Shown here: piece by piece, positions 15,020 to 24,477 of the stretch
Layout: each line of letters starts with the position of its first letter
Position numbering within the stretch: the stretch's first letter is position 1
Origin: Saprospiraceae bacterium
Lineage (GTDB): Bacteria > Bacteroidota > Bacteroidia > Chitinophagales > Saprospiraceae
DNA: 64,000 nucleotides
Direction of reading: 5' to 3'
Assembly (NCBI GenBank): GCA_019187365.1
Contig: JABARE010000013.1
Span: 1 to 64,000, forward strand
Program-made: the position numbers and the translations under genes
The notes under the pieces: model-generated
The model's database searches: none
What the model was told of the DNA's origin: nothing
What the model saw: only the letters and a program-made list of their open reading frames with translations

Positions 15020-17990
15020 ATGAAAACAATTCAATTCAATTCAATTCAATTCAATTAAGCTTTTAATTTTCCAATTGTTTTATTTTTTATGTCCTTTTCC
15101 CTTCAACGCAGTTCACGGTCAATGTGGTAATACCAGTTATACCAACTCGGGCATGCCGGGTAGCGGAATACAAGACGGTCCGCGGCACATCAATTTGTAC
15201 GTTCATGCAATTCGGTATGACGATTGTTCCGGGGGGCCTACACTTGGCCAAATTGGCCAGGCAATCCAGGGCATGAACCAGGCGTTTAATCCACACGATA
15301 TCTGGTTCAACCTCGTTTGCATCGATGATGTCTGCTCCAGTCTGGCTCATGAGAATAATTGCATGATTCCCTCCTATTATTCTACTTTTTCCAACACAAA
15401 AGGAATTAACCTTTACCTCACGGTCGGCAATAATGATACAAGTTGTACTATGACAGGGCAAACCCAATCTCCGTTGCCTTCTAAGAACTGTTGGGCTGCC
15501 TGGTACAGTCATATACCAACCCATGAAGTGGGGCATTGTCTGGGATTAGACCACACCTTTTTACCGGGAGAATGCGTCACAAGGGACTCATCCAGTCCCC
15601 ACTACAATTGCGCGTTAGCGGGCGACGGCTTTTGCGATACGCCTGCCGATAACGAAAATTATGCCGCAGTCAATGGCGACTGTACCTGGAATTACGATCT
15701 GGCTCAGCAATGGGGTATTGTCGATGCCTGTGAAAGTCGGGTTTACGAAACGGATCCATCGCTGGTAATGTCTTATTCCGGTTGCGGCTACCGGTTCAGC
15801 AACCAACAGGCTTTGCGCATGCGCGACTACGCACATTCCGGATCCGCGGGACCACCGGCAGACCCCTATCAATATAAGGCTTTTTACATTTCATCACCTA
15901 CCGTTTGGGATGCACCCCAAAAGTTCAATGTGGATGTCATTGTCGCTTCAACGCTTGACGTTCTCGGGACTACCGTCGAAATGGCTCCTGGAAAGAAAAT
16001 CATTCTTCTGGATGGTTCTGAACTCCTGGTAAATGATTCCAAAATTACCGTAGCCAATCTTGCTGTTTGCAGTCCCAGTGGCAACGGAGTCATGTGGCAG
16101 GGAATTGAAGTTCATGCCGCTTCGGCAGCAACTTTTATTAACATCGAGAATGGATCCGTCATTGAGAAAGCTTACAGGGGTTTGTACTTGGCAACTCCAT
16201 CTGAAAGTGGAGCCTGGATTAATATACGAGATTCCCATTTCAGGAATAATTACAACTCCATCTATTTCATTAAGTCCACCTCATCCACACCGGCACTTAA
16301 AATTCGAAATACTTCCTTTGAAGTTGACCCAGACTACCCCCTTTCAACGTATTCAAGGCAGATTTATTTATCCAATTTTAACCTGCTTGCTACATCCGGC
16401 ATCCATTTTAAAAATACCAAGGACATTCTCGCGACTAAGGCCGGCGGGGTGTATTCTTACAATGGATATGTGAATATTTCGGGAGGGACACAGGAGGGTT
16501 TTGAGAAGGGTATCGAAGGCATTTCTTTCGCAAATATGCAACCCGTATTGGTTCGCAATTTCGCTTCTGCTAAGTCTGCCAACCACATTTCGGTAAGCAA
16601 CAGAAGGGGAAATTTATTTAAGGGTTTGAATATCACCACCGGCGACCGGCCGAATCTATCCGGAGCTGGAAATAATTTTGGATTGAAACTCGAAAAGTCT
16701 CAACTTTCAACCATCAGAGACAATGATTTTTATGACGCAGACCCCACTCCCAATAAGTTGAGCAGAACGGGTATCATCGTCGATCGCAACGGAGCAGAAC
16801 GCCTGATCGTCGGCGTTAACAATGATTTTTCAAACATGCCGCAGGCGATTTCCACCTCGTATGAGAACAGTGGAGTCGAATTGCTCTGCAATTACAACAG
16901 CGGCAACACCAAGGATTTTAATTGTGTGCAAATTAAGGATCGCCAAGGCGTACTTTCAGCACAAGCCGGCAATACCTTTTCTAACCCGAATGGCTTTTTC
17001 TCATTCACCAACATCAATTCAGCATTTAAAGTCGAATATTTCTATGGAATCAGCACAGCTGAATTTCCCGCATCGGTCTCGCCCACAGTGAACAGAATTC
17101 CTACGCAATTGACCGGTTGTCTTTACAGTGCACCGCCACAAATTACAGACATAGGGGAAGCAGAAGGTGAATATGCAGACATTACCCAGCAACTGAACGG
17201 GCTCTATCCTTTGATCGGCACCAACCTTCCCAATGAGAGCGAAATACAGGGTCAGATCCAGCATCTGGAGGTACAATTGGCGGATGTCTATAGTCAGGCG
17301 TTTGCCCTCATCCTGGCTCCGGAAGAAGGCTCTGTTGATGACTCATTGTTGGTCGTTTGGCTCCAGCGGGTCAATAGTTTTGAATCCATAAGTCAAATAG
17401 CGTATGTTCACCTGCAAAACCGCGAATACAGCGCTGCCTGGACCCTCTACAATAACATCCCCATATTATTCAACCTGGACTCCATACAACAACAGGAATG
17501 GGAGCAGATGGGCTGGCTTTTTAACTTCATGGTCCCGGTATTTTCTCAGGGCCGCTGGGAAGGCGACCTTACCAGTGGGGAAGTCCAGAACTTAGAAACC
17601 TTCGCAGACACATCAACGACAGGAGCCGGGCTGATGGCCAGACATATCCTGGAGTTTTTCTACACCGACCAACCCGAATCGCTGAAAGGAAATAAAGAAA
17701 TTTATTCTTCAAAAAATGACGGCGTAAGCAATTCTGAAATGCCCGGTATATCCTGGAGAATTACCCCGGTGCCTGCTTCCAATGAACTGACTATCCGTCT
17801 GTATGATTTCGATCCTAAAGCAAATTACTCCGGAGTATTGAGCAATTTTCACGGTATACGCATGCAGGAATGGATGCTTCGGAACGCACAGACCAGACTG
17901 GAACTTCAAAAAATACCGTCAGGAGTGTATTTTATGCAACTGTTTAGAGATGAACGCCTCTTAGGAACGCAAAAGTTGATCGTCCACTGA
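15020..17990 (+). CDS. T9SS-secreted pappalysin-like (M43) zinc metalloprotease with beta-helix; signal peptide out of frame
   Basis: The body of about 970 aa holds a metzincin domain with zinc motif HEVGHCLGLDH (codons from 15522) and a Met-turn-like VMSYSGCG, as in M43 pappalysin-type peptidases. It is followed by right-handed beta-helix-like sequence, a helical region and a C-terminal type A T9SS sorting tail (ITPVPASNELTIRLYDF to KLIVH). The large frame lacks an ATG: its only start-like codon is TTG at 15075, which would give a signal with no basic N-terminus. The natural start is ATG 15020 (Met-Lys-Thr-Ile...), followed by six CAATT units (15027-15056) that put it in another frame, ending at TAA 15056-15058. 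Seven or four units would join it to Lys-Leu-Leu-Ile-Phe-Gln-Leu-Phe-Tyr-Phe, a good signal peptide. Either the gene is phase-variable and OFF here, or there is a repeat-length sequencing error. Confidence 0.88.
15027..15056 (+). repeat. Pentanucleotide tandem repeat (CAATT)6 in the signal-peptide region
   Basis: Six perfect CAATT units directly follow ATGAAAA at 15020-15026. Adding one unit or removing two restores the frame between that ATG and the protease body. The translated repeat is Gln-Phe-Asn-Ser-Ile, compatible with a signal peptide n-region. Position and unit size resemble slipped-strand contingency repeats such as the CTCTT repeats in neisserial opa leader sequences. Confidence 0.92.
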
Positions 17991-18004
17991 CCAATAAACA
18001 TCTG

Positions 18005-18032
18005 GCAGGGTGTGTAAACCGTCACACCCTGC
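18005..18032 (+). terminator. Hairpin terminator after the T9SS metalloprotease gene
   Basis: Perfect 10-bp stem GCAGGGTGTG (18005-18014) / CACACCCTGC (18023-18032) with an 8-nt loop, followed by AATTTTAT. It lies 15 nt after the TGA and separates the two T9SS genes. The U-tract is imperfect but the stem is strong. Confidence 0.75.
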
Positions 18033-18062
18033 AATTTTATCACCCTTACTTTTAATGGGAAA

Positions 18063-19688
18063 ATGAATTTAGTCAGCATCTTTAGACCATACTGGAATCG
18101 AGTTCACAGGATCGTCGTCCAACTGGTCTGCTTTGCTCTTTTCCTTCTGAGCATCCCCGTTGACCTTTCCGCTCAACCCTACTACAGCAAATATTACACA
18201 CGCGACAGCGGCTACCATTACTTTTCGAGCCTTGCGGCGTATGAAGATTGCTTTTATGTTTTGAGCCATTACAACGACCCGGCTGTCGGATCGCGGTTTG
18301 GAGCTTCGGCCATCCTTCAATACGATTGGGAGGGAAATTTGCTGCAGTCTGATACTTTACCCCCTGCAAACGGGGATTTTTATGCATGGCCGGAAGATCT
18401 TCAAATTGTCAACGACAGCATGCTGTTTTTTGTAGCTCAAGATACAAACTCGCTTTTCCCGGTTTTTTTTAACAGATATTTCCGCAAATTTGGATTAACG
18501 GAATTAAAACCTATAATTAATAAGTATTTTTACGGACTAGCAAAGGGCCTTCACTTTTCATCTGAATTATTCTTATTTCCAAAGGCTCATGGATACAGAT
18601 TAAAAAAAAGCAGCAGTGTACCTTGGCACGTAAAAGATCTCGTAATTTATAAAATGAAAGACGGAATTGTAGATACATCCATTACACAGGAGGGTGAGTT
18701 CAGTCTAATTCCATGGTGCATCACAAAAAGTAGGGCAGGGGGTGGGTATGTTGGAGGTATATATACAGATTTTGATTACGATGACAGTACCGACTATACC
18801 TTCCGGCAATTTATTTATGAATTTGATACGGCATTGAACCTTATCAGAAAAATACTGAGTCCTGAAGGATTGAAACTTGGAGGCGCCAAAGATATTTTGG
18901 AAGACCGGCAGGGCAATATGTATTGCGCAGGATCGGATGTGATCTGGCATCCGAACACAAAGTATATGGTTGGCAATTATTTTAACCAGTTGCCGGCCCT
19001 TTCAAAATACAATGCCAATGGAGAATTCCAATGGTCAAAAAGATTTCTTGATAAAGATCAAAATTATGACAGTTATTATTCTGCTACTTTTGAGGGGGAT
19101 AGCAACCATATTATAGCGGCAGGAGAATATTTTTTGTCAGATACTACTTACTGGGACGACACATCCTATTCATCAATTCGGTCAGGGGTTATATCAAAGA
19201 TGGATCTCCAAGGCAATTACAAATGGAATCGATTGTACACCGCCAGAGGAAGTGGTCGCCAAACCAGTTGGAATCAATTCAACGATATCATCAGGGTACC
19301 GCAGGGCGGTTATCTTTTGTGTGGCTCAAGTGAGGTAGCATACAAACAGGACGTCAATGAAGCCGGTTGGTTGATGAAAATAGATGAGGAGGGCTGTTAC
19401 ATACCGGGCTGTCACCTGATCAGCCAGACAGCCGATGAGCAGAATGTGGAGCTACAGGTCTGGCCGAACCCGGCCAGAGGGCGGGTAGCTCTGTTGCATA
19501 ATTTTGACCAAAATGTAACCATCAAAATTGTTGATGCACAAGGAAATCTTCACGCGCACTACCGCAACATACCCGCACTCGATACGCAACTGGTCAACCT
19601 AGATGGTTTTCGTCCAGGGACTTATTATGTACATTTACACACTGCAAGCGGAAAGCCGTTGCAGGTAAAACAGTTGTTGGTATTGTAA
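18063..19688 (+). CDS. T9SS-secreted protein with propeller-like repeats, function unknown
   Basis: 541 aa. An extended N-terminus leads into a hydrophobic signal segment (LVCFALFLLSIPVDLSAQ, cleavage after about residue 38). The body has repeated strand modules containing Gly-Gly and Asp-rich turns (for example GGYVGGIYTDFDYDDS, GNMYCAGSDVI, GGYLLCGSSEV), suggesting a beta-propeller. A type A T9SS sorting tail occupies about the last 80 residues, beginning at LQVWPNPARGRV and ending LQVKQLLVL. It should cross the outer membrane and be surface-attached or released. It lies behind the metalloprotease gene but across a terminator. By eye its base composition is more AT-rich than its neighbours. 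No enzymatic motif was identified. Confidence 0.82.
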   Translation: MNLVSIFRPYWNRVHRIVVQLVCFALFLLSIPVDLSAQPYYSKYYTRDSGYHYFSSLAAYEDCFYVLSHYNDPAVGSRFGASAILQYDWEGNLLQSDTLPPANGDFYAWPEDLQIVNDSMLFFVAQDTNSLFPVFFNRYFRKFGLTELKPIINKYFYGLAKGLHFSSELFLFPKAHGYRLKKSSSVPWHVKDLVIYKMKDGIVDTSITQEGEFSLIPWCITKSRAGGGYVGGIYTDFDYDDSTDYTFRQFIYEFDTALNLIRKILSPEGLKLGGAKDILEDRQGNMYCAGSDVIWHPNTKYMVGNYFNQLPALSKYNANGEFQWSKRFLDKDQNYDSYYSATFEGDSNHIIAAGEYFLSDTTYWDDTSYSSIRSGVISKMDLQGNYKWNRLYTARGSGRQTSWNQFNDIIRVPQGGYLLCGSSEVAYKQDVNEAGWLMKIDEEGCYIPGCHLISQTADEQNVELQVWPNPARGRVALLHNFDQNVTIKIVDAQGNLHAHYRNIPALDTQLVNLDGFRPGTYYVHLHTASGKPLQVKQLLVL

Positions 19689-19839
19689 CAGCCTTGTATT
19701 GGAGTCTCACTTTTTGCCAATGAGGTGGCCACTGTATATTGTTAAACAAGTATCCATTGTAAGATTTCTATGCCGCCTTGCCATTTCAGTGAAGCATACC
19801 CTCTTTATTGTCGATGGTTTGCGGTAAGCAGGAACGCGG

Positions 19840-20403
19840 TCAACGCCCGTAAAACGTCGGAAAATTGGCGCTGCCAAAATGTGAGCAGGCCTGGCTAAAA
19901 CCACCCTTCACTCTGAATTGAACGCAAAAAGCGTCGAAAAATGCCGTGAGGTCTTTAAAGTCCATGTTTCTCGAATTCGGCTTGGGGTAATACACGATGT
20001 GCTCCAGGCTCCCATCGGCGTTGAGAAACACATTCATCCACAACTTGAGTCCCTTGAGATCAAATTGCTCCCTTTCTGCAAATTCCTCCATGTCGCGCAG
20101 GATTCCCATCCATGAAGCAAAAGCACGGTCGATGTCCTGGCCGTACATACCCAGCAGCGACGGGGAGTACGCCTTGGCCATGCGTTCGTAAGGGCTCTCG
20201 TGTTCACCGATCAAAAAAGCGCGCGGCAGATCAGAAGATCCATCCGGCGATCTCCTTGAATGCAGTTCCTGAGCTGCAGCAAGGTTCAGTGCCATCAGCC
20301 CGGCCATCCCCGCCATCCAGGCTTTCCACCTCCGAAAACGGCCACCCGGAGCAATGCCGGCATCTCCGGGCAATGGGGAAATCTCCTGGTGTGGCTTGCG
20401 CAT
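19840..20403 (-). CDS. Secreted protein of unknown function
   Basis: 187 aa. A hydrophobic segment WMAGMAGLMALNLAAAQ at about residues 29-45 looks like a signal peptide. The preceding 28 residues make the true start uncertain, and a start at one of the internal Met residues near residue 30 is possible. The mature part contains LWMNVFLNADGSLEHIVYYPKPNS, a strand-turn-strand pattern loosely like TonB C-terminal or energy-transducer domains, but there is no confident family call. It is divergent from cvpA with 54 nt between starts. It may be a Bacteroidota-specific periplasmic protein. Confidence 0.6.
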   Translation of the reverse strand: MRKPHQEISPLPGDAGIAPGGRFRRWKAWMAGMAGLMALNLAAAQELHSRRSPDGSSDLPRAFLIGEHESPYERMAKAYSPSLLGMYGQDIDRAFASWMGILRDMEEFAEREQFDLKGLKLWMNVFLNADGSLEHIVYYPKPNSRNMDFKDLTAFFDAFCVQFRVKGGFSQACSHFGSANFPTFYGR

Positions 20404-20457
20404 TCGTAACTTTTGTGCAATTTGCGACGAAATTTATTCTCCCGCAAAAAACAGGCC

Positions 20458-21024
20458 ATGATCGTCGATATCACCTTTGCAGCCGTTGCCGGGCTTAGCT
20501 TTTACCTCGGTTTCTCCCGCGGGATCATCAAATCGGTGTTTGCCATCGCCAGCATCGTGCTGGCACTGCTCATCAGCCTCAAATATTCCTTTTGGTTGAT
20601 CGACCAACTGAACGGACTTTGGGAAACCGACCCGAGGGTACTCATCGTCGTCGGCTTCCTGCTGACGTTCATCGCCGTCATGCTCGTCGTGCGCCTTGCG
20701 GGCAGGGGACTGGAAAAAGTCATGGAGGCAGCACACATCAACCTCATCAACAAAATTGCCGGCGGAGCGCTCTCCCTGCTCATTGGCATTTCGCTGCTCA
20801 GCTCCGCGGTGTGGTTCCTCAACCGGCTCAAACTCATCGATGCGGCGGTAAAAAAGCAATCGATATCTTATCCCATGCTGGAGGCTTTCCCCGACAAGAT
20901 GAAGGCAAGTATGAAACTCGCCGCCCCGCTGTTTACTGAATTTGCCGACCGCGTTAAAAAAGCCCTCGATGAAGTTCAGGAAGGCCAGCCTGAAGAGCCA
21001 GCCAGCCCATCACAAAATCTTTAG
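20458..21024 (+). CDS. cvpA: CvpA family inner-membrane protein
   Basis: 188 aa from ATG 20458; an in-frame start at 20413 adds a basic leader not expected in the family. Four hydrophobic segments are visible (about residues 4-22, 26-44, 63-81 and 100-122), with the typical first-helix pattern FYLGFSRGIIKSV. CvpA proteins are small membrane proteins first linked to colicin V production and purF expression, and in other bacteria to envelope integrity. The C-terminal 50 residues are cytoplasmic and end in a Glu/Pro-rich tail. It is convergent with obg, six nucleotides apart. Confidence 0.88.
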   Translation: MIVDITFAAVAGLSFYLGFSRGIIKSVFAIASIVLALLISLKYSFWLIDQLNGLWETDPRVLIVVGFLLTFIAVMLVVRLAGRGLEKVMEAAHINLINKIAGGALSLLIGISLLSSAVWFLNRLKLIDAAVKKQSISYPMLEAFPDKMKASMKLAAPLFTEFADRVKKALDEVQEGQPEEPASPSQNL

Positions 21025-21030
21025 GGCACA

Positions 21031-22023
21031 TCAACGGTTGAGTTCCTTCCAGAGAAGGTCCTTCAATGCGTCGAGACCCTTGCCGGTAACAGCAGAAATG
21101 AATGCTGCCGGAACTCCGGTTGGAAGTTCCGGGCGGATGAGTTCAGTCCAGGCATCTTCTGCAATGTCGGTTTTACTTACCGCCAGCACCCGGGGTTTGT
21201 CGAGCAGTTCCGGATTGTACTGTTCGAGTTCGCGGAGCAGAATTTCGTAATCCCTGCGGATGGAAGGACTGTCGCAGGGAATGACAAACAACAAAACGCT
21301 GTTGCGTTCAATGTGGCGTATAAACCGCAGGCCAAGTCCCCTTCCCAGGTGTGCATCTTCGATGATGCCCGGAACGTCAGCGATGACAAAAGATCTGCCA
21401 TCGCGGTATGAAGCGATGCCGAGGTTGGGAACCAGGGTCGTAAAGGCGTAATCGGCGATCTTGGGCCTGGCCGCCGTCATCGAGGCCAACAGGGTCGATT
21501 TGCCTGCATTGGGAAAGCCAACGAGCCCCACATCCGCCAACAATTTGAGCTCGAGAATTTTCCAGGCTTCCTGCCCGGGTTCCCCTGGCTGGGCATAGTC
21601 CGGCGCTTGCCGCGTGGGGGATTTGAAAAAGCTGTTTCCCATGCCTCCCCTCCCACCCGGAAGTAAAACGCGCATCTCACCATCTTCTGTGATCTCGAGC
21701 TCTTTGTGACCTGTTTCGGCGTCGATGGCGATGGTACCAAGTGGAACTTCGACGATGGAATCTTCCCCTTCGGCACCGGTGCAGTTGTTCTCGCCTCCGT
21801 TTTCTCCGTTCTCTGCAAAAATGTGCTTTCTGTATTTGAGGTGAAGCAGGGTCCAGAGCTGTGCATTGCCCTTGAGGATGATGTGGCCGCCTCTACCGCC
21901 GTTTCCCCCGTCGGGGCCACCCTTGGGATTGTGCTTACTCCTAAAAAAGTGTACGGAACCTGCACCGCCACTTCCAGACCGGAAAAAGATCTTTACGTAA
22001 TCGACAAAATTTTGCTCTGCCAT
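21031..22023 (-). CDS. obg: GTPase Obg
   Basis: 330 aa. The N-terminal Obg domain (FVDYVKIFFRSGSGGAGSVHF, then glycine-rich segments) is followed by a G domain with G1 GFPNAGKST, a G2 region with TTLVPN, G3 DVPGI and G4 SKTD. Obg is an essential ribosome-associated GTPase acting in 50S assembly and stress responses. The C-terminal OCT domain is absent, as usual in Bacteroidota. It lies 12 nt downstream of adk in the same direction and probably shares its promoter. Confidence 0.97.
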   Translation of the reverse strand: MAEQNFVDYVKIFFRSGSGGAGSVHFFRSKHNPKGGPDGGNGGRGGHIILKGNAQLWTLLHLKYRKHIFAENGENGGENNCTGAEGEDSIVEVPLGTIAIDAETGHKELEITEDGEMRVLLPGGRGGMGNSFFKSPTRQAPDYAQPGEPGQEAWKILELKLLADVGLVGFPNAGKSTLLASMTAARPKIADYAFTTLVPNLGIASYRDGRSFVIADVPGIIEDAHLGRGLGLRFIRHIERNSVLLFVIPCDSPSIRRDYEILLRELEQYNPELLDKPRVLAVSKTDIAEDAWTELIRPELPTGVPAAFISAVTGKGLDALKDLLWKELNR

Positions 22024-22035
22024 CTCACCGCCTGA

Positions 22036-22611
22036 TCAAAACAAGGGGTCCAGGTGCCTGCAAAGCCGATCGAAGATCTCGTCGATGGACCCAAGGCCAT
22101 TGACGCGATGCGCAACGCCATGCACGGCATAATGGTCAAATAAAACGGAGGTTTCCTGGTGGTAAACGGTTATGCGGTTGCGGATGATGGCTTCATCGGT
22201 GTCATCAGGGCGTCCCGAACTCAAACCCCGGTGGAGAATGCGCCGGACGATCTCGTCTTCGGGAACGTCCAGAGCCAGCAACAAATGGATGGCATCTCCT
22301 TTAACGGCCAGCATTTCGTCGAGCGCCTTGGCTTGTGCCAAAGTTCGCGGAAATCCATCGTATATAAAGCCCCTGACATCGGAAAGGGCAGCCACGCGCG
22401 CGCGCAGCATTTCGATGGTGAGGGCATCGGGAACAAGCTCACCACGCGAAATGTATTCCATGGCTTTGTTGCCAAACTCCGTTTTCTGCCTGATTTCTGA
22501 GCGGAACAGGTCTCCGGTAGAAATGTGTGCAAGGCCGTAACGACTCACGAGCTTGTCAGCCTGCGTGCCTTTGCCACTTCCCGGTGGCCCAAACAAAATC
22601 AAATGCATCAT
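22036..22611 (-). CDS. adk: Adenylate kinase
   Basis: 191 aa starting at the ATG at 22611, the first of two adjacent Met codons; the frame extends upstream but the family begins at MHLILFGPPGSGKGTQ. The P-loop GPPGSGKGT, the AMP-site DGFPRT and a short LID (RGLSSGRPDD) without zinc cysteines are visible. It interconverts ATP, ADP and AMP in the cytoplasm. Length equals that of the short-type family. A TATCTTTG promoter element lies 17 nt upstream and obg follows. Confidence 0.97.
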   Translation of the reverse strand: MMHLILFGPPGSGKGTQADKLVSRYGLAHISTGDLFRSEIRQKTEFGNKAMEYISRGELVPDALTIEMLRARVAALSDVRGFIYDGFPRTLAQAKALDEMLAVKGDAIHLLLALDVPEDEIVRRILHRGLSSGRPDDTDEAIIRNRITVYHQETSVLFDHYAVHGVAHRVNGLGSIDEIFDRLCRHLDPLF

Positions 22612-22628
22612 ATTTTCGAATTGAGGCG

Positions 22629-22636
22629 CAAAGATA
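22629..22636 (-). promoter_or_regulatory. -7 element (TATCTTTG) of the adk-obg unit
   Basis: TATCTTTG on the minus strand, 17 nt upstream of the adk ATG. A TTG lies 17 nt farther upstream, shorter than the usual 19-21 nt, so the -33 half is weak. Confidence 0.5.
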
Positions 22637-22802
22637 GCACATCGTTCAGGGTTCAACTTTGGGGGCCAGTCTGCTTCTGCCCTTAAATCCCCCGGATTGC
22701 CAAAATGGATGCTCATTCGTGAAGCAGTCTTTGCCCATCCGGCCGGATGCCGTAACTTTCGAACGGGACTGCCAGGTCGGCAAATGGTCAAAGCTAGCTG
22801 AC

Positions 22803-23822
22803 ATGAATCTTAAAAGTACTTCCTGCATTGGTTTCGCACTGGCCTTCGGAATGTTATCCTGTTCGGTAGGCCAGAAAAAAGAAGCACCGGGAAATGAGGC
22901 CCGCCGCTGGGCCATCGCGCTGCATGGGGGAGCGGGCACCATCTCGCGTTCACAGATGACGCCTGCCCGGGATTCTGGCTACCGCACTTCACTGGACCTG
23001 GCCCTGAAGACGGGAGAAGACATTTTGAGCCGCGGAGGAAGCGCCCTCGACGCCGTTGAACAAACGATTGCCGTTTTGGAGGACAATCCCCTGTTCAACG
23101 CCGGGCGGGGAGCCGTTTTCAACCGGGAGGGGAAAGTCCAGCTCGACGCGGCGATTATGGAAGGGGAAAAGGGCATGGCAGGAGCCGTTGCTGCGGTGGA
23201 AGGCATCAGGAACCCCATCCGGCTTGCCCGAATCGTGATGGAGCGATCTCCGCACGTTTTCCTCTGCGGAGCAGGCGCACGCGAATTCGGGATCGAACAG
23301 GGGCTGGATACGGCCTCAGCCAGCTGGTTCTACACGCGCGAGCGGTGGGAGCAACTCCAGCGCCAACGTGCAACAGGGAAATCCGGCTCCCTGGAAAACC
23401 ATGCTGAATCCCTTGGAACGGTTGGCTGCGTTGCCCTCGATCAACAGGGCCTGCTGGCAGCGGGCACCTCAACCGGTGGTATGACCAACAAGCGCGAAGG
23501 CCGCATTGGCGACAGCCCGGTCATCGGAGCGGGAACCTGGGCCGACAACCGCACCTGCGCAGTGTCCTGCACCGGACACGGCGAATATTTCCTCCGCCTT
23601 GCCATGGCCCACGAGTTGCACAGCCGCATCCTGCATGGAAACCAGGGCCTCGAAAAGGCCGCGGGCGCACTCATCCTGGAAGAACTCAGCAAAGCAGGAG
23701 CGCAGGGTGGATTGATTGCAGTGGACGGAAAAGGGCGCATTGTCATGCCTTTTAACTCGGAAGGCATGTTCCGGGCATTCTCCAACGGCAAAAGCCGAAA
23801 AATTGTCATCTACCGGGAATGA
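22803..23822 (+). CDS. Isoaspartyl peptidase/L-asparaginase (Ntn hydrolase), predicted lipoprotein
   Basis: 339 aa from ATG 22803. A signal with MLSC (Cys20) suggests a lipoprotein. The plant-type asparaginase signature is complete: LHGGAGT near residue 41, FNAGRGAVFN, and GTVGC with the autocatalytic Thr206 that becomes the new N-terminus of the beta subunit. TSTGGMTNKREGRIGD and the GTWADN segment complete the active site. The enzyme matures by self-cleavage to alpha and beta chains and removes isoaspartyl residues or hydrolyses asparagine, here in the envelope. It is convergent with the NlpC/P60 gene, six nucleotides apart. Confidence 0.94.
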   Translation: MNLKSTSCIGFALAFGMLSCSVGQKKEAPGNEARRWAIALHGGAGTISRSQMTPARDSGYRTSLDLALKTGEDILSRGGSALDAVEQTIAVLEDNPLFNAGRGAVFNREGKVQLDAAIMEGEKGMAGAVAAVEGIRNPIRLARIVMERSPHVFLCGAGAREFGIEQGLDTASASWFYTRERWEQLQRQRATGKSGSLENHAESLGTVGCVALDQQGLLAAGTSTGGMTNKREGRIGDSPVIGAGTWADNRTCAVSCTGHGEYFLRLAMAHELHSRILHGNQGLEKAAGALILEELSKAGAQGGLIAVDGKGRIVMPFNSEGMFRAFSNGKSRKIVIYRE

Positions 23823-23828
23823 GGGCAC

Positions 23829-24389
23829 TCAGTCGCCCAGGCTGCGCATGGCGACCATCTCCCTGGGAACATAAGAGCTGAAGGAATTAGCACGCAACAA
23901 ACGCCGCATCCAGTAATCCGAACGGAGTATATTTTCACGGATGACCCCCCGGGAGGAACTGCTGTGCAAAACCTGAAGCACACCGGGGCCGCGGTCAACG
24001 ACCAGACCGACATGGCTCGCCTTACCCTTGCTGCCAAAAAAGATCAGGTCGCCCGGCACGGCATCATCGACGTCGACGCGCTGCCCCGCCAGCATTTGCT
24101 GCTGGGCACTGTGCCCCATGGGGACTCCCTGTTCTGAAAAAACAAAGTAAATCAGGCCGCTGCAATCAAATCCTCCGGCCTGCTTGCCGGCCCGCAGGTA
24201 GGGAGTACCAAGCAATTGAAGACCCTGCGACAGGATGCGATCCCGCAAAGCCTCTGTTCCCATTTCGAGGCGATGCTGGCTCACCAGCACCCGTGGCGGG
24301 CTGCATGCAGCAGCCAGCAGCATGGTTAGCCCCAGGGCAATAACCCAGACTGGTGGGCGACTGCAGACGCTGATCCATGGTGAGTTCAT
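23829..24389 (-). CDS. NlpC/P60 family lipoprotein, peptidoglycan peptidase
   Basis: 186 aa with an SPII signal (LLAAACSP). The NlpC/P60 catalytic residues are present: Cys76 in GFDCSGLIYF, His126 in SHVGLV and His142 in VLHSSSSRG. These are D,L-endopeptidases that cut peptidoglycan stem peptides, here probably anchored to the outer membrane. The length suits a single catalytic domain. An AT-only inverted repeat (24416-24441) lies in the 88-nt gap upstream. The gene may be cotranscribed with the nitrilase upstream of it. Confidence 0.93.
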   Translation of the reverse strand: MNSPWISVCSRPPVWVIALGLTMLLAAACSPPRVLVSQHRLEMGTEALRDRILSQGLQLLGTPYLRAGKQAGGFDCSGLIYFVFSEQGVPMGHSAQQQMLAGQRVDVDDAVPGDLIFFGSKGKASHVGLVVDRGPGVLQVLHSSSSRGVIRENILRSDYWMRRLLRANSFSSYVPREMVAMRSLGD

Positions 24390-24415
24390 CTATGCAAATA
24401 TGGTACAAACATTTG

Positions 24416-24441
24416 ATATATTAAAATAAAATTTAATATAT
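24416..24441. repeat. AT-only inverted repeat
   Basis: ATATATTAAA (24416-24425) and TTTAATATAT (24432-24441) flank a 6-nt loop in the gap between the nitrilase stop and the NlpC/P60 start. The stem is weak because it contains only A-T pairs. It could be a protein-binding site rather than a terminator. Confidence 0.4.
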
Positions 24442-24477
24442 TAGTGTCTGATAAAATATCAATTGGGTGCATTTTGG

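Noticed and set aside
15075..17990. TTG at 15075 as the true start of the metalloprotease
   Set aside because: It gives a short signal without basic residues and ignores the in-place ATG with a matching signal n-region and a consensus promoter; frame loss in the repeat explains the data better.
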